Position numbers and translations under genes: made by a program. Source: Vibrio breoganii (GTDB lineage: Bacteria; Pseudomonadota; Gammaproteobacteria; Enterobacterales; Vibrionaceae). Taken from it: a DNA stretch of 64,000 nucleotides. Positions 33,823 to 44,284 of the stretch are shown here, piece after piece. Location of the stretch: the NCBI RefSeq assembly GCF_001677275.1, contig NZ_CP016177.1:992001-1056000 (forward strand), read 5' to 3'. Under the pieces are notes generated by a model. It saw only the letters and a list, made by a program, of their open reading frames with translations. It did no database searches and was not told where the DNA came from. Within the stretch, counting starts at the first letter, position 1. Each line of letters starts with the position of its first letter.

Positions 33823-36102
33823 ATGACAACGACACACATTCTTGGTTATCCACGAGTTGGCGAAAAACGCGAGCTTAAATTTGCACTAGAACAATACTGG
33901 AATGGAGAATCCGACGTTAAAGCACTGCAAGACGTCGCCTCGGATATTCGCAAAAACAACTGGGCCCTTCAGCAAGACAATCAACTGTCATTTGCTACTG
34001 CGGGTGATTTTGCATGGTACGACCATGTATTGGGTACCAGCCTGTTGCTAGGGCATGTGCCAAAGCGCCATAAAAATGGCTTTCCAGATCTTGATACCCT
34101 ATTTCGCATTGGCCGAGGGCAATCTCAAGCAAGTTGTGGCTGCTCTGGGGAAGCGGCGTCAGACATGACCAAATGGTTCAACACTAACTATCACTATATT
34201 GTTCCTGAGTTCTCAGCTGACAATAAGTTTGAGCTAAGCTGGACTCAGCTGTTTGATGAAATCAATGAGGCGCAAAAGCAGGGTCATAAGGTTAAACCCG
34301 TTTTACTGGGACCGCTTAGCTACCTTTACCTCGGCAAGGAGGTAGAAGAGGGGTTCGATCGCCTTACGCTTCTGCCAAGACTGCTCGCGGCCTATCAGGG
34401 GATCTTCGCCAAGTTAGAAAAACTGAATGTTGAATGGGTTCAAATAGACGAGCCAATCCTATCTCTAGAGCTGGATGCAAAATGGCTGAGTAGCTTTAAG
34501 CTGGCATACCAAGTAATAAGAAGTGACGTTAAAGTGCTTCTGACCACCTATTTTGATTCAGTGGTAGACGCCCTGCCGACGATTACTGAACTTGCCGTTG
34601 ACGGCCTGCATGTGGATTTGGCCAGCGCTCCTGAGCAACTGTCAGAGGTTGTTGAAGCTCTACCTGAAAACTGGGTGCTATCGGCGGGGGCAATCAATGG
34701 TCGAAACGTATGGCGCGCCAATCTTGTAGAAAAACTAGCAAGCCTAACAGCAGCAAAAGAAAAGTTAGGTGAGCGCTTGTGGGTTGCTACCTCTTGCTCA
34801 CTACTGCACAGCCCTGTTGATCTAGAGCTAGAAACGGGATTGTCCGAAGAAACTCAATCATGGTTCGCGTTTGCTAAGCAAAAGGTAGCAGAGGTGAACT
34901 GGCTTGCTAAGGCGTTAGAGGGCGACAAGCAAGCTATCGCGTATTGCGAGCAATACAGCCAGCCTATCATCAAGCGTCAGCAATCATCCTTAGTTAACAA
35001 GGCAAGTGTTCAAAAAAGACTGGCTAATCTAACACCGGCAGATGCCGAGCGCAGCGCCAAATATGCTGAACGCTCTCATCACCAAAAAGAAGTGATTAAG
35101 CTTCCATTACTGCCAACGACCACCATCGGATCGTTTCCACAGACAAGTGAAGTGAGAAAAACCCGAGCCGCCTTCAAGCGAGGAGAACTGACACAAGGGC
35201 AATACCGCGAAATCATTCAGGGCTTTATCAAAGATACGGTTGAGCGTCAGCAGGCCATTGGTTTGGACGTACTGGTGCATGGTGAAGCCGAGCGCAACGA
35301 CATGGTCGAGTACTTTGCTGAAAACCTTGCAGGCTTTCAAACCACACAATTTGGCTGGGTACAAAGCTATGGCTCTCGCTGCGTGAAGCCTGCCATCGTG
35401 GTGGCGGATATTGAGCGAGAACAAGCGATCACCGTCGATTGGACTCAATACGCGCAATCCCTTACAGACAAACCGATGAAGGGCATGCTTACAGGGCCTG
35501 TGACCATTCTTTGTTGGACCTTTCCTCGTGAGGATATTACCCGAGAGGCTATCACTAATCAGCTGGCCTTTGCACTGCAAGATGAGGTTGCTGATCTGCA
35601 ATCTGCAGGCATCAATATTATACAGATTGATGAGCCTGCAATACGCGAAGGCTTGCCACTGAAGAGTAGGGATCATCAAGAGTATCTCAATTGGGCAGTG
35701 AATGCTTTTAAGGTGTCTGCAGCAAGCGCCAAACCTGAGACTCAGATCCATACCCACATGTGTTATAGCGAATTTAACGAGATCATTGACTCGGTCGCAG
35801 CCCTAGATGCGGATGTGATTACCATAGAGACCTCACGCTCAAACATGGAACTGCTGAACGCATTTGAAGAGTTCAATTACCCTAATGAGATTGGTCCAGG
35901 TGTTTATGATATCCACTCACCCAACGTACCAAGCGTTGAATGGATAGAGCAGTTAATTGAAAAGGCGGCTACACGTATCCCTGTCGAGCGCTTATGGGTA
36001 AATCCAGACTGCGGCCTTAAGACCCGCAACTGGCAAGAAACAGAACAATCTCTTAAAAACTTGGTTGAAGCGACTCAGCGCCTGAGGGCGAAACTCGCTT
36101 AG
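33823..36102 (+). CDS. metE: Cobalamin-independent methionine synthase
   Basis: A 759-residue enzyme that transfers a methyl group from 5-methyltetrahydropteroyltriglutamate to homocysteine. Full family length with two (beta-alpha)8 halves. The start reads [21 protein letters not shown]. Zinc ligands fall in THMCYSEF (His, Cys), near [17 protein letters not shown] (Glu) and in [11 protein letters not shown] (Cys). AAGGA precedes the ATG. The promoter holds a MetR site and MetJ boxes. It is monocistronic and followed by a terminator. Confidence 0.96.
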   Translation: MTTTHILGYPRVGEKRELKFALEQYWNGESDVKALQDVASDIRKNNWALQQDNQLSFATAGDFAWYDHVLGTSLLLGHVPKRHKNGFPDLDTLFRIGRGQSQASCGCSGEAASDMTKWFNTNYHYIVPEFSADNKFELSWTQLFDEINEAQKQGHKVKPVLLGPLSYLYLGKEVEEGFDRLTLLPRLLAAYQGIFAKLEKLNVEWVQIDEPILSLELDAKWLSSFKLAYQVIRSDVKVLLTTYFDSVVDALPTITELAVDGLHVDLASAPEQLSEVVEALPENWVLSAGAINGRNVWRANLVEKLASLTAAKEKLGERLWVATSCSLLHSPVDLELETGLSEETQSWFAFAKQKVAEVNWLAKALEGDKQAIAYCEQYSQPIIKRQQSSLVNKASVQKRLANLTPADAERSAKYAERSHHQKEVIKLPLLPTTTIGSFPQTSEVRKTRAAFKRGELTQGQYREIIQGFIKDTVERQQAIGLDVLVHGEAERNDMVEYFAENLAGFQTTQFGWVQSYGSRCVKPAIVVADIEREQAITVDWTQYAQSLTDKPMKGMLTGPVTILCWTFPREDITREAITNQLAFALQDEVADLQSAGINIIQIDEPAIREGLPLKSRDHQEYLNWAVNAFKVSAASAKPETQIHTHMCYSEFNEIIDSVAALDADVITIETSRSNMELLNAFEEFNYPNEIGPGVYDIHSPNVPSVEWIEQLIEKAATRIPVERLWVNPDCGLKTRNWQETEQSLKNLVEATQRLRAKLA

Positions 36103-36128
36103 CCAATCTTTGTAAATGTTGTAGACCT

Positions 36129-36157
36129 AGGGTTAGCTTCGGCTAACCCTTTTGTTG
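36129..36157 (+). terminator. Terminator after metE
   Basis: gggttagc / gctaaccc stem with a TTCG tetraloop, then TTTTGTTGTT. Confidence 0.9.
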
Positions 36158-36323
36158 TTACACGTCAAATCCTCCTACCAGTCACATTATTTGTATGACA
36201 AATAGCCAAGAGGCTTATTTCCATAGTAGTATTGTGGAATTGAATAACCTTGCCTAACGCGCGGTTATTCTTATTCAAATAATAAAATTCCCGCACGACG
36301 GGGTGAGTGATTAGGAGTTGGCT

Positions 36324-39300
36324 ATGGTTCAGATTGTCATTGATGGAAAGTATCGTGTAGTAGAGCAGGGCATGACTTTGCTTGAGGCTGCCAATGTGTG
36401 TGGTGTGGAGATACCCTCACTGTGTGGTGCTAACAAAAGTGGCGAGAAGGTGCCGTGCGACTTATGTGTGGTAGAGGTTGAAAGTGGCGGAGTGCAGCGC
36501 TCTTGTGAACTTGAGGTGCACAATGGACTGAACGTTGTCACTCAATCTGAACACCTGAGTGAACATCGTCGTCAAGCCTTGAACCGCATCATGACCGACC
36601 ACTACGCCGACTGCGAAGCGCCGTGTAAAACGGCTTGCCCTGCGGGTGTTGATATCCAATCTTATCTGTATCACATCGCTCAAAATGATCATCAAAAAGC
36701 CATCGAAGTGATCAAGCGTACCTTGCCTATGCCCCTCTCTATTGGGCGCGTTTGTCCTGCTTTTTGTGAAACTGAGTGCCGCCGTGGATTAGTGGATGAC
36801 TCCATTGCGATCCGCCAATTGAAGCGTCATGCGGCCGATGCTGATCTAGAGGCTCAAGAAGCCTACATTCCACCAAAGAAAGACGATAAGAATAAGCGTA
36901 TTGCCGTTGTGGGCAGTGGGCCTGGCGGTTTGACGGCGGGATATTATCTGTCCAATGAAGGCTATGAAGTGACGGTATTTGAGTCTATGCCTCATGCGGG
37001 CGGATGGCTTCGTTACGGTATCCCTGAGTATCGACTGCCTAAAGATATCCTAGACAAAGAAATTGAATTGATGTGCCGTAATGGCATGTCAGTGGAGTGT
37101 GGCAAGAAGCTTGGTGAAGACTTTACGCTTTCCTCATTAAGCGAGGAATACGATGCGGTCTGCCTTGCGGTGGGCGCGTCTAAAGCGGTTGAGATGCATT
37201 ATGCAGGCAGTGAGTTGGCTGGCTGTTATCTAGGTGTCGACTACCTAAAAGACTATGTTACTGAGCAAAACTACACCACAGGCAAAAAGGTTGCCGTCAT
37301 TGGTGGTGGTAACACGGCGATTGATTGTGCCAGAACCGCTGTACGTGATGGTGCAGACACCACCTTGATCTATCGCCGTACTCGAGCGGAAATGCCAGCG
37401 GAAGACTACGAGATAGAAGAAGCAGAACACGAAGGGGTGAAGTTTCACTTCTTGACTAACCCAGCAGAAAACATTGCGGATGAAAATGGTCGAGTAACCG
37501 CCATTCGCCTTGAAAAAATGGAGTTGGGTCCCGCCGATGCATCGGGCCGTCGCAGTCCAAAAGCGACGGGTGAATTCTTTACTGAAGAATTTGATACCGT
37601 GATTGCAGCGGTTTCGCAAAAGCCAGACTTAAGCTTTATGGATGATGAGCAACTAGAGATCCCTCTGACTCGCTGGAACACCGCCGATGTGAACCCTGAG
37701 ACCCTGCATACGGGTACGGGAAACATCTTCAGTATTGGTGACTTTCGCCGTGGCCCTGCTACAGCAGTAGAAGCTGTGGCCGATGGTCGCATTGTTGCTC
37801 AAGCCATAGATCGCTTCTTTGAAGGGGATATGGATAACGTTCCTGCGATGCCATTTAATTCTCGTAAGGGGAAAACCGTCAAACAGGTTGATCCTCTGCA
37901 CTTCCAAAACATTCAGAAAGTTGCACGCAGCATTATGCCTGAGCTGACTAGCGCTCAACGTGAACAGAGTTTCTCTGAGGTAGAGTTAGGCTTTGATAAT
38001 GCCGAGGCGATGGCAGAAGCCGCTCGCTGTCTTGAATGTGGCTGTCAGGCAAATACCGACTGTGACCTTCGTGATTACTCCACTGAATATGGAGCAAAAC
38101 AGTCATTCAAGGGCATCGTAGAGATTAAGTCTGATGCTGACTGGCAGGCAATGCGCAGCAGTGATAGTCGCAGTAAGTTCTGTGTTGATAATAGCTCTGA
38201 GTTTATCGTGTTTGATGCCAACCGCTGTATCAGTTGTGGTCAGTGTGTACAGGCGTGTCGCGAGCAGTCTGTGCACGGTGTGCTTAGCTTTATGACCAAT
38301 CAAGATGGTCGCCCTGCGGCGCGCCCTGAGTGCCGCCCAAACTTCGGGCCAAATCAAACCCTGATGGGCGATTCTGCCTGCGTTCAATGTGGCGCGTGCA
38401 TTCAGGTGTGCCCAACGGGCGCAATGATGGATGGTCGTGACCGAGCGCAAGGTCGTATTGAAAACCTTAAGGTGGTGGATACTATCTGTACCTATTGCGG
38501 CGTGGGTTGTAAGGTCAGCATGCATGTGGATGAAGAGGCCAATACCATTCGTTATGTGAAGGGCGGGGATTCACCCGTAAACGAAGGCATGCTTTGTGTG
38601 AAAGGCCGCTTTGGCTTTGACTTTGTTGGCAGTGATGCACGCTTAACAACGCCACTGATACGCAAAGATGGTTGGTTGCAGCCTGCATCATGGGAAGAGG
38701 CCATTGAACTGGTTGCCAGCAAGTTTGGCTCTATTAAGCAGACCTTTGGTGGCAATGCATTAGCGGGTTTCTCTTCGGCAAAAACCACCAACGAAGACAA
38801 CTATGCCTTCCAGAAATTAATCCGTCGCGAGTTTGGCACTAACAACGTCGATCACTGTGCACGCTTATGTCACGCCTCAACAGTAACGGGGCTAGAGGCC
38901 TCATTGGGCAGTGGCGCCATGACCAATGATATCCCAAGTATTAAGCACTCCGATGTTATCTTTGTTATTGGCTCAGATACGACAGCCGCGCACCCAATCA
39001 TTGCCTCACACATTAAGCAGGCGATTCGACATAATGGTGCCCGCTTGATTGTCGCAGACCCTAAACGCATTGGACTCGCTGATCATGCTGAGCTCTACTT
39101 GGCGCAAAGACCGGGTACCGATGTGATGCTTCTTAATGGTGTGATGCAACAGATCATCAAGAACGGTTGGTACGATATGGATTATATCGAAGACCGCGTT
39201 GATGGCTTTGATACCCTGCTACAAGAGGTGATGTCTCCAAACTACGCCTTAGATAAGGTGGAGTTGGTGACCGGCATTAAGGCTGAAGATGTGTATGCTA

Positions 39301-40523
39301 TGGCTCGCACCATAGGTACGGCAAAACGTACCGCTGTTTATTACGCCATGGGTATAACCCAGCACACCACAGGCCATGAAAACGTACGCTCTATTGCTAA
39401 CCTGCAGCTACTATGCGGCAACATTGGCATAGAGGGTGGCGGTATTAACCCGTTACGCGGACAGTCCAATGTTCAGGGGGCTTGTGATATGGGGGCTTTA
39501 CCCAACAACTATCCGGGCTACCAGAAGGTATACAACCCGCTTGTACATCAGAAATTCGCCATTGAGTGGAATGCGCCGAATCTGCCTACTGAAGCAGGCT
39601 TGACCCTAACGGAGATCATTGATGCGGCGTGTAAGCGTGAGGTTCGAGGCTTGTATGTTATGGGTGAAAACCCAGTACTTAGCGATCCCGATCAGGCGCA
39701 TGTGCTTGAAGGTTTAGAGGCGCTGGATTTTTTGGTGGTACAAGATATCTTTCTCACTGAGACTGCAGAATATGCTGATGTAGTGTTGCCATCGTGCTCG
39801 TTTGCTGAAAAATCGGGTCACTTTACCAACACTGAGCGCCGAGTTCAGCGCTTGAATCCTGTGGTGAATCCACCGGGTGAAGCGCTTGAAGACTGGGTGA
39901 TCATCCAAGATATTGCCAATGCTATGGGTGGCGCTTGGGACTATAAGCATGTGAGTGATATCACCTATGAGATCACCCGCGTGACGCCGCAATACGCAGG
40001 GCTAGGTTGGGATGCCATTCCTGCTGTGGGTAAGCACTGGCCAAGTAACAAGAACAACCCTCAGGGCACGCGTATCATGCATAAGGAGCAGTTTACGCGT
40101 GGCAGAGGGCAAATGGAGGCGATTCCATTTAGGTATGCCGCTGAGCTTCCCGATGAGGAGTATCCTCTTATCCTGACGACAGGTCGCATTCTTGAGCAGT
40201 TCCACACCGGAACCATGACTCGCAAGACAAAGGGATTGGATAATCTAGCGGGCCCAAGAGCGATGATCAGCGTGGCAGATGCCGAAGAGATGGGGATTGG
40301 CAACGGTGAGATGCTGAGCGTTTCTACTCGTCGTGGCACCATTGATATTGCAGCCTTTGTGACCAAGCGTATTCAAAAGGGCGTGGTATTTATCCCATTC
40401 CACTTTGTCGAGTCACCGGTAAACCGCTTAACTAATACGGCGAAAGACCCACACTCAAAGATCCCAGAGTTCAAGGTTGCTGCGGTTAAAGTGACTAAGA
40501 AGTGTGAAGAAGCGGTAAGCTAA
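36324..40523 (+). CDS. fdhF: Fused NAD(P)-linked formate dehydrogenase, molybdopterin enzyme
   Basis: A 1399-residue multi-domain protein. About residues 1-80 form a [2Fe-2S] ferredoxin-like domain (SLCGANKSGEKVPCDLC). Residues ~90-560 form a GltD-like FAD/NAD(P) oxidoreductase (VVGSGPGGLTAGYYL; VIGGGNTAIDCARTAVRDGAD). Two [4Fe-4S] motifs follow near 630-690 (CISCGQCVQACREQ; CVQCGACIQVCPTG), then the Mo-bisMGD catalytic part from CTYCGVGCK. The likely Mo ligand is Cys in HCARLCHASTV (not selenocysteine). It should interconvert formate and CO2 with a pyridine nucleotide. The start at 36324 has AGGAG 6 nt upstream. No accessory fdh or mob genes adjoin it. Confidence 0.87.
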   Translation: MVQIVIDGKYRVVEQGMTLLEAANVCGVEIPSLCGANKSGEKVPCDLCVVEVESGGVQRSCELEVHNGLNVVTQSEHLSEHRRQALNRIMTDHYADCEAPCKTACPAGVDIQSYLYHIAQNDHQKAIEVIKRTLPMPLSIGRVCPAFCETECRRGLVDDSIAIRQLKRHAADADLEAQEAYIPPKKDDKNKRIAVVGSGPGGLTAGYYLSNEGYEVTVFESMPHAGGWLRYGIPEYRLPKDILDKEIELMCRNGMSVECGKKLGEDFTLSSLSEEYDAVCLAVGASKAVEMHYAGSELAGCYLGVDYLKDYVTEQNYTTGKKVAVIGGGNTAIDCARTAVRDGADTTLIYRRTRAEMPAEDYEIEEAEHEGVKFHFLTNPAENIADENGRVTAIRLEKMELGPADASGRRSPKATGEFFTEEFDTVIAAVSQKPDLSFMDDEQLEIPLTRWNTADVNPETLHTGTGNIFSIGDFRRGPATAVEAVADGRIVAQAIDRFFEGDMDNVPAMPFNSRKGKTVKQVDPLHFQNIQKVARSIMPELTSAQREQSFSEVELGFDNAEAMAEAARCLECGCQANTDCDLRDYSTEYGAKQSFKGIVEIKSDADWQAMRSSDSRSKFCVDNSSEFIVFDANRCISCGQCVQACREQSVHGVLSFMTNQDGRPAARPECRPNFGPNQTLMGDSACVQCGACIQVCPTGAMMDGRDRAQGRIENLKVVDTICTYCGVGCKVSMHVDEEANTIRYVKGGDSPVNEGMLCVKGRFGFDFVGSDARLTTPLIRKDGWLQPASWEEAIELVASKFGSIKQTFGGNALAGFSSAKTTNEDNYAFQKLIRREFGTNNVDHCARLCHASTVTGLEASLGSGAMTNDIPSIKHSDVIFVIGSDTTAAHPIIASHIKQAIRHNGARLIVADPKRIGLADHAELYLAQRPGTDVMLLNGVMQQIIKNGWYDMDYIEDRVDGFDTLLQEVMSPNYALDKVELVTGIKAEDVYAMARTIGTAKRTAVYYAMGITQHTTGHENVRSIANLQLLCGNIGIEGGGINPLRGQSNVQGACDMGALPNNYPGYQKVYNPLVHQKFAIEWNAPNLPTEAGLTLTEIIDAACKREVRGLYVMGENPVLSDPDQAHVLEGLEALDFLVVQDIFLTETAEYADVVLPSCSFAEKSGHFTNTERRVQRLNPVVNPPGEALEDWVIIQDIANAMGGAWDYKHVSDITYEITRVTPQYAGLGWDAIPAVGKHWPSNKNNPQGTRIMHKEQFTRGRGQMEAIPFRYAAELPDEEYPLILTTGRILEQFHTGTMTRKTKGLDNLAGPRAMISVADAEEMGIGNGEMLSVSTRRGTIDIAAFVTKRIQKGVVFIPFHFVESPVNRLTNTAKDPHSKIPEFKVAAVKVTKKCEEAVS

Positions 40524-40599
40524 TCATAGGCTCCAGAAAGGCCAGAGTACTGGCTTTTCTGGAGAGTTGTCAGCAATTAGCTTTAAGCTGACAGCTATT

Positions 40600-41883
40600 T
40601 TAGTTAAAAGACTTCGCTATCTGACGAGCATAGCTCTCTTCTTGGTTATTCCCGTCACCGCTTGAGAAGAAGGCGATAACGAGATCTTTACTTGGTGAGA
40701 TATACAAACCTTGACCGCCGACACCAGATTTAAAAAGGTCTCCGTCTTCAAATATGGCATCGAATTGGAATGCGTTTCGCAATCCCGTATCATCATAAAA
40801 CGAGTGCGCAAATTTTTGTCCCGCAAAGCCCTTGTGATAGGCGCTTGGGTTTCCTGAAGTTTGGATGAGTTCTATCACGTCACTTCCAACACCTTTATGG
40901 CCTGCCAGTTTTGGTGCAGATGGGGTTAGCATCATGCCATATTTGGCCATATCTTCTAAAGTAGAGTTCATAGAGAAGAACTGTAGCGGGTAGCCACCGT
41001 GTGGAGAAACCGCTACAAAGGCATCATTGTTTGCGCCCATGTATTGCCACATATGTTGCGATACAATTTCATTCATTGGCTTATTGATGACGTTCTCTAC
41101 AATACGGCTTATGACGAAGGTATTGATAGAATTGTACTCAAACTTTTCCCCGCCAGGTCCTCTGCGATGCATTTCAGCTACGGTTTCCAATGGCATTTGC
41201 TGGCCTTCACCTTCAAATAGACCTATTGATACGGCCCACTTAAACCATGGCTGTTCGGGATTAGTTCGTGAGTCATGATTTGGCTCATCGTGTTCGGTAG
41301 CGTTTAAGCCGGTTGCCATATTTGCAGTATCGTAGACCGTAACGCTATCCCAGTCGCTACCTTTTAGCTCTGGAATGTATTGAGAAACAGGAGCTTGCGG
41401 ATTGACCTTTCCTTCAATTACAAGCTTGGCTAGCTCGATACCAGAGGTGATCTTAGCGTTAGAGAACCAGTTATGCTTGTCCGTTTTGCGCATAGTGTTA
41501 TAGCGCTCAAATACAATCTCTCCTTTCTTCACAACCAAAAAACCATCTACAGGGAAGCTATCCAGATGCTCGTTTAGCGTTTTGGCTTCGCCATGTACTT
41601 TGGCTGTTATCATACCAATGTCGTTATTTAAAGCGTACGGGAGTTCATACACCTGACCGTCACGAGTGATCTGTGCTGTCGGAAAAAATCGGCTCATGTT
41701 CTGCCATGCGTATTGTGACTGCGGTTCAGGAAACTGAATCTTCACCTTATTGTCTTTCTCCAGAAAAAAATCATGGATCTGCTGGATTTCTTGAGGAGTT
41801 GCGGTCTCATTGATACTCGGCTTCGCCATTACGACTCCGGTACTTAGCGTTGCTGCAATAGATAGTGCGATATTATTTTGCAT
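40600..41883 (-). CDS. Exported serine hydrolase, beta-lactamase/class C-like fold
   Basis: A 427-residue protein starting MQNNIALSIAATLSTGVVMA, a signal peptide. The frame is open 17 codons upstream, overlapping the previous gene. The catalytic motif S-x-x-K appears as SNAK in WFSNAKITSG, and a Y-x-N-like motif in EYNSINTFVISRIVE. The closing region VGGQGLYISPSKDLVIAFFSSGDG is typical of 6-aminohexanoate-dimer hydrolase and EstB-type beta-lactamase-fold esterases. A role in antibiotic resistance is not implied. It follows the glycine-zipper gene by 28 bp on the same strand, so probably co-transcribed. Confidence 0.82.
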   Translation of the reverse strand: MQNNIALSIAATLSTGVVMAKPSINETATPQEIQQIHDFFLEKDNKVKIQFPEPQSQYAWQNMSRFFPTAQITRDGQVYELPYALNNDIGMITAKVHGEAKTLNEHLDSFPVDGFLVVKKGEIVFERYNTMRKTDKHNWFSNAKITSGIELAKLVIEGKVNPQAPVSQYIPELKGSDWDSVTVYDTANMATGLNATEHDEPNHDSRTNPEQPWFKWAVSIGLFEGEGQQMPLETVAEMHRRGPGGEKFEYNSINTFVISRIVENVINKPMNEIVSQHMWQYMGANNDAFVAVSPHGGYPLQFFSMNSTLEDMAKYGMMLTPSAPKLAGHKGVGSDVIELIQTSGNPSAYHKGFAGQKFAHSFYDDTGLRNAFQFDAIFEDGDLFKSGVGGQGLYISPSKDLVIAFFSSGDGNNQEESYARQIAKSFN

Positions 41884-41911
41884 GGGATTACGACCTGTAT
41901 GATCCATTGAA

Positions 41912-42313
41912 CTAGTTAAGAACCGTATAACCACGACCCACCATGCAATTTCGCATGATGTCGCGCTCAGCTATTTCGTGTTGTTCTTCGTTGTATTTCT
42001 TTTCTGCGCCATGAGACAAGGCGCCACCTATGATGCCAATGCCGGCACCAACCTTCGCACTCTTAGAACCACTCCCACCAGAGATCGCACCACCGGCAGC
42101 TCCTAGTGCCGCACCCTTGGCAGTGGAACCCACCAGGTCATGGCCCAGGGAATCAGTTTGTTTCTGCTCTGCTTGCTCGCTATAGGCTTGGCACTCGTAG
42201 AGATCGGCATGGTATTTTTCTTGGTCGACCCCTTTGGTATCGACGATGATGTTTGCGTAGCTTGCTAGTGGCAGGAGCGCTAGGAGCGTCGCTGCTTTTG
42301 TCATTCGTTTCAC
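41912..42313 (-). CDS. Exported glycine-zipper protein
   Basis: A 133-residue protein with signal peptide MKRMTKAATLLALLPLASYA. Its central glycine-zipper stretch (STAKGAALGAAGGAISGGSG, KVGAGIGIIGGALSHGA) likely inserts in a membrane, as in SlyB/YMGG-like proteins. Two Cys flank it (YECQAYS, RNCMVGRGY). Function unknown; probably outer-membrane associated. It is upstream of the serine hydrolase and likely forms a two-gene unit. Confidence 0.7.
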   Translation of the reverse strand: MKRMTKAATLLALLPLASYANIIVDTKGVDQEKYHADLYECQAYSEQAEQKQTDSLGHDLVGSTAKGAALGAAGGAISGGSGSKSAKVGAGIGIIGGALSHGAEKKYNEEQHEIAERDIMRNCMVGRGYTVLN

Positions 42314-42494
42314 GTTACTGTCTCGATTGAAGATGATGTGGACAGGTTAAGTGCTGACCAAAACATATATAAATCGTCGTTGATGGACTTAATCATGCAA
42401 ATCTAGGTTTTGAGGTGCTACGTTTACAGTGATCATTTAGAGACGCTGGTGAGTATCTAAATGGATAGGGACATAATTAGATAAGGGAAAATGA

Positions 42495-44042
42495 ATGAAA
42501 TACGCCTGCGTGCGCCTGGTTCTTGGTGATCAATTGAATATCCAGCACTCCTGGTATGAACAAGTTAGCGACGACATTTTGTATGTGATTGCCGAGCATC
42601 ATCAAGAGGCGACGTACGTGAATCACCACGTTCAAAAGATCTGTGCCTTCTTTTCCGCTATGTCGCTCTTTGCTAAGACATTGAAAGATAAAGGCCATCA
42701 TGTTTTGCACCTGACTCTGGATGACACTCAGGCGTTCTCAACATTCAGTGAGCTGCTTACTCATCACATTAAAGAGGTGCAGGCGTCGCGTTTTGAATTT
42801 CAAAGGCCGGATGAATACCGACTCCTTACACAACTACTCGCACTAAAGTTCCCCAACTGCGTTAGCAAGATGGTGGAAAGCGAGCACTTCCTATTGCCGT
42901 TTGACGACATTGCTCAGCAGTTTCCCGAAGGTAAGCATGTGCTGATGGAGCACTTCTACCGCCGTATGCGCAAGCGCTTTGATATCTTGATGGAAGAGGA
43001 AAAACCGCTAGGGGGGCAGTGGAACTTTGATAAAGAGAATCGTAAAAAGCTGACAGTAAAAGATGTCGCTTTGGTGCCTGAACCCTTGATGTTTGCAACT
43101 GATGTTCAAGATATCGTGCTGCGATTAGAACGGCATAAGGTCGCGACCTTAGGTAGTTTACAAGGTGAGTTGCTGTGGCCTGTTTCTCGGGAGCAGAGCC
43201 TGCAGTTGTTGGTGTATTTTTGTCGAAGTTGTCTACCTAACTTTGGCCGCTTTCAAGACGCAATGACTGAAAAAACACAGCATTCATGGAGCCTCTATCA
43301 TTCTCGCCTCTCTTTTTCTCTCAACAGTAAATTGCTTTCACCCTCTGAGGTAATTAGTGCATCGGTAGACGCGTTTTTACATTCTGAGGGAGAGATAGAT
43401 ATCGCTCAGGTAGAAGGCTTTGTGCGCCAAATACTAGGATGGCGAGAGTATATTCGCGGAGTGTACTGGGGCAATATGCCTAGCTATGCTAAGAAGAACG
43501 CCTTGTGTGCAAACAACACACTGCCAGATTATTTTTGGACTGGGAAAACCCAGATGTCTTGTCTTCGAGCCAGCATATCGCAATCGCTGGATTACGCTTA
43601 CGCACACCATATTCAGCGCTTAATGGTGACAGGGAACTTTTGCCTGATCACCGAGATAGACCCAGACCAAGTAGACCAGTGGTACTTGGGTGTATACGTT
43701 GATGCCATTGAGTGGGTAGAGATGCCGAATACTAGAGGAATGGCACTATTCGCCGATGGAGGGGTAGTGGCCACCAAACCGTATGCAGCCAGTGGTGCTT
43801 ACATTAATAAGATGAGCGACCACTGTAAGGGTTGCCATTATGACGTAAAGAAAAAAGTGGGAGAGCGAGCCTGTCCGCTGAACAGCTTGTACTGGCGCTT
43901 CATGAATAAACACAGAGAAAAATTGTCGAAAAACCCGCGTACACGCATGATTTTCAGTGCTTGGGAGCGGATGGGTGATGAGCTAAAACAACAAACCCTG
44001 CAGCAGGCTGAAATCTACCTTAATCAACTTGAGGACCTGTAA
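42495..44042 (+). CDS. FeS-type bacterial cryptochrome/(6-4) photolyase family protein
   Basis: A 515-residue deoxyribodipyrimidine photolyase-related protein, likely a flavoprotein repairing (6-4) photoproducts or sensing blue light. The N-terminal Rossmann-like antenna domain starts VRLVLGDQLNIQHSW. The C-terminal FAD/Fe-S domain has the diagnostic HHIQR (HHxxR) motif and four candidate cluster Cys: one in MSCLRAS and three in HCKGCHYDVKKKVGERACPLN. Length and motifs fit the PhrB/CryB group. GGGAAA lies upstream of the ATG. A broken HhH-GPD gene follows 2 bp later. Confidence 0.88.
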   Translation: MKYACVRLVLGDQLNIQHSWYEQVSDDILYVIAEHHQEATYVNHHVQKICAFFSAMSLFAKTLKDKGHHVLHLTLDDTQAFSTFSELLTHHIKEVQASRFEFQRPDEYRLLTQLLALKFPNCVSKMVESEHFLLPFDDIAQQFPEGKHVLMEHFYRRMRKRFDILMEEEKPLGGQWNFDKENRKKLTVKDVALVPEPLMFATDVQDIVLRLERHKVATLGSLQGELLWPVSREQSLQLLVYFCRSCLPNFGRFQDAMTEKTQHSWSLYHSRLSFSLNSKLLSPSEVISASVDAFLHSEGEIDIAQVEGFVRQILGWREYIRGVYWGNMPSYAKKNALCANNTLPDYFWTGKTQMSCLRASISQSLDYAYAHHIQRLMVTGNFCLITEIDPDQVDQWYLGVYVDAIEWVEMPNTRGMALFADGGVVATKPYAASGAYINKMSDHCKGCHYDVKKKVGERACPLNSLYWRFMNKHREKLSKNPRTRMIFSAWERMGDELKQQTLQQAEIYLNQLEDL

Positions 44043-44044
44043 AA

Positions 44045-44284
44045 TTGATGAGTGACTCTATGCCTATCTCACAGGTCTTCTTCCAACTTGAGGCGCATTA
44101 TGGGCGCTTTATATGGTGGCCAGAACCCGATCCCTATCGAATCATGGTGGGTGCCTTCTTGGTGCAAAATACCAATTGGCGAAATGCGCAAAAGGTGTTA
44201 GATAACCTTGGTGATGACCTAGCGCCCGCAACGATTCCAACGCGTCATTGCCGAGGTCTTTTATCGGCAATCTCTTCGTTGTGA
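44045..44284 (+). pseudogene. Truncated HhH-GPD (endonuclease III-like) gene
   Basis: The first ~66 residues (SQVFFQLEAHYGRFIWWPEP; IMVGAFLVQNTNWRNAQKVL) match the N-terminus of HhH-GPD DNA glycosylases of endonuclease III type, where the VGAILTQNTNW segment is characteristic. The frame then enters the dispersed repeat at 44244 and stops. The helix-hairpin-helix, catalytic Lys/Asp and Cys cluster that should follow are absent. The gene starts 2 bp after the photolyase-like gene, so it was probably its co-transcribed DNA-repair partner. Confidence 0.75.

Noticed and set aside
35107..35757. 216-codon open frame on the minus strand inside metE
   Set aside because: Entirely antisense to a strongly supported metE; no ribosome site and Cys/Leu-rich composition typical of shadow frames.
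37245..38525. Several 80-140-codon minus-strand frames inside the formate dehydrogenase gene
   Set aside because: Mirror images of a conserved coding region, with His/Thr-rich low-complexity translations and no start signals.
40600..41883. Call as an antibiotic-resistance beta-lactamase
   Set aside because: The fold motifs are shared with many esterases and amide hydrolases; no resistance context is seen.
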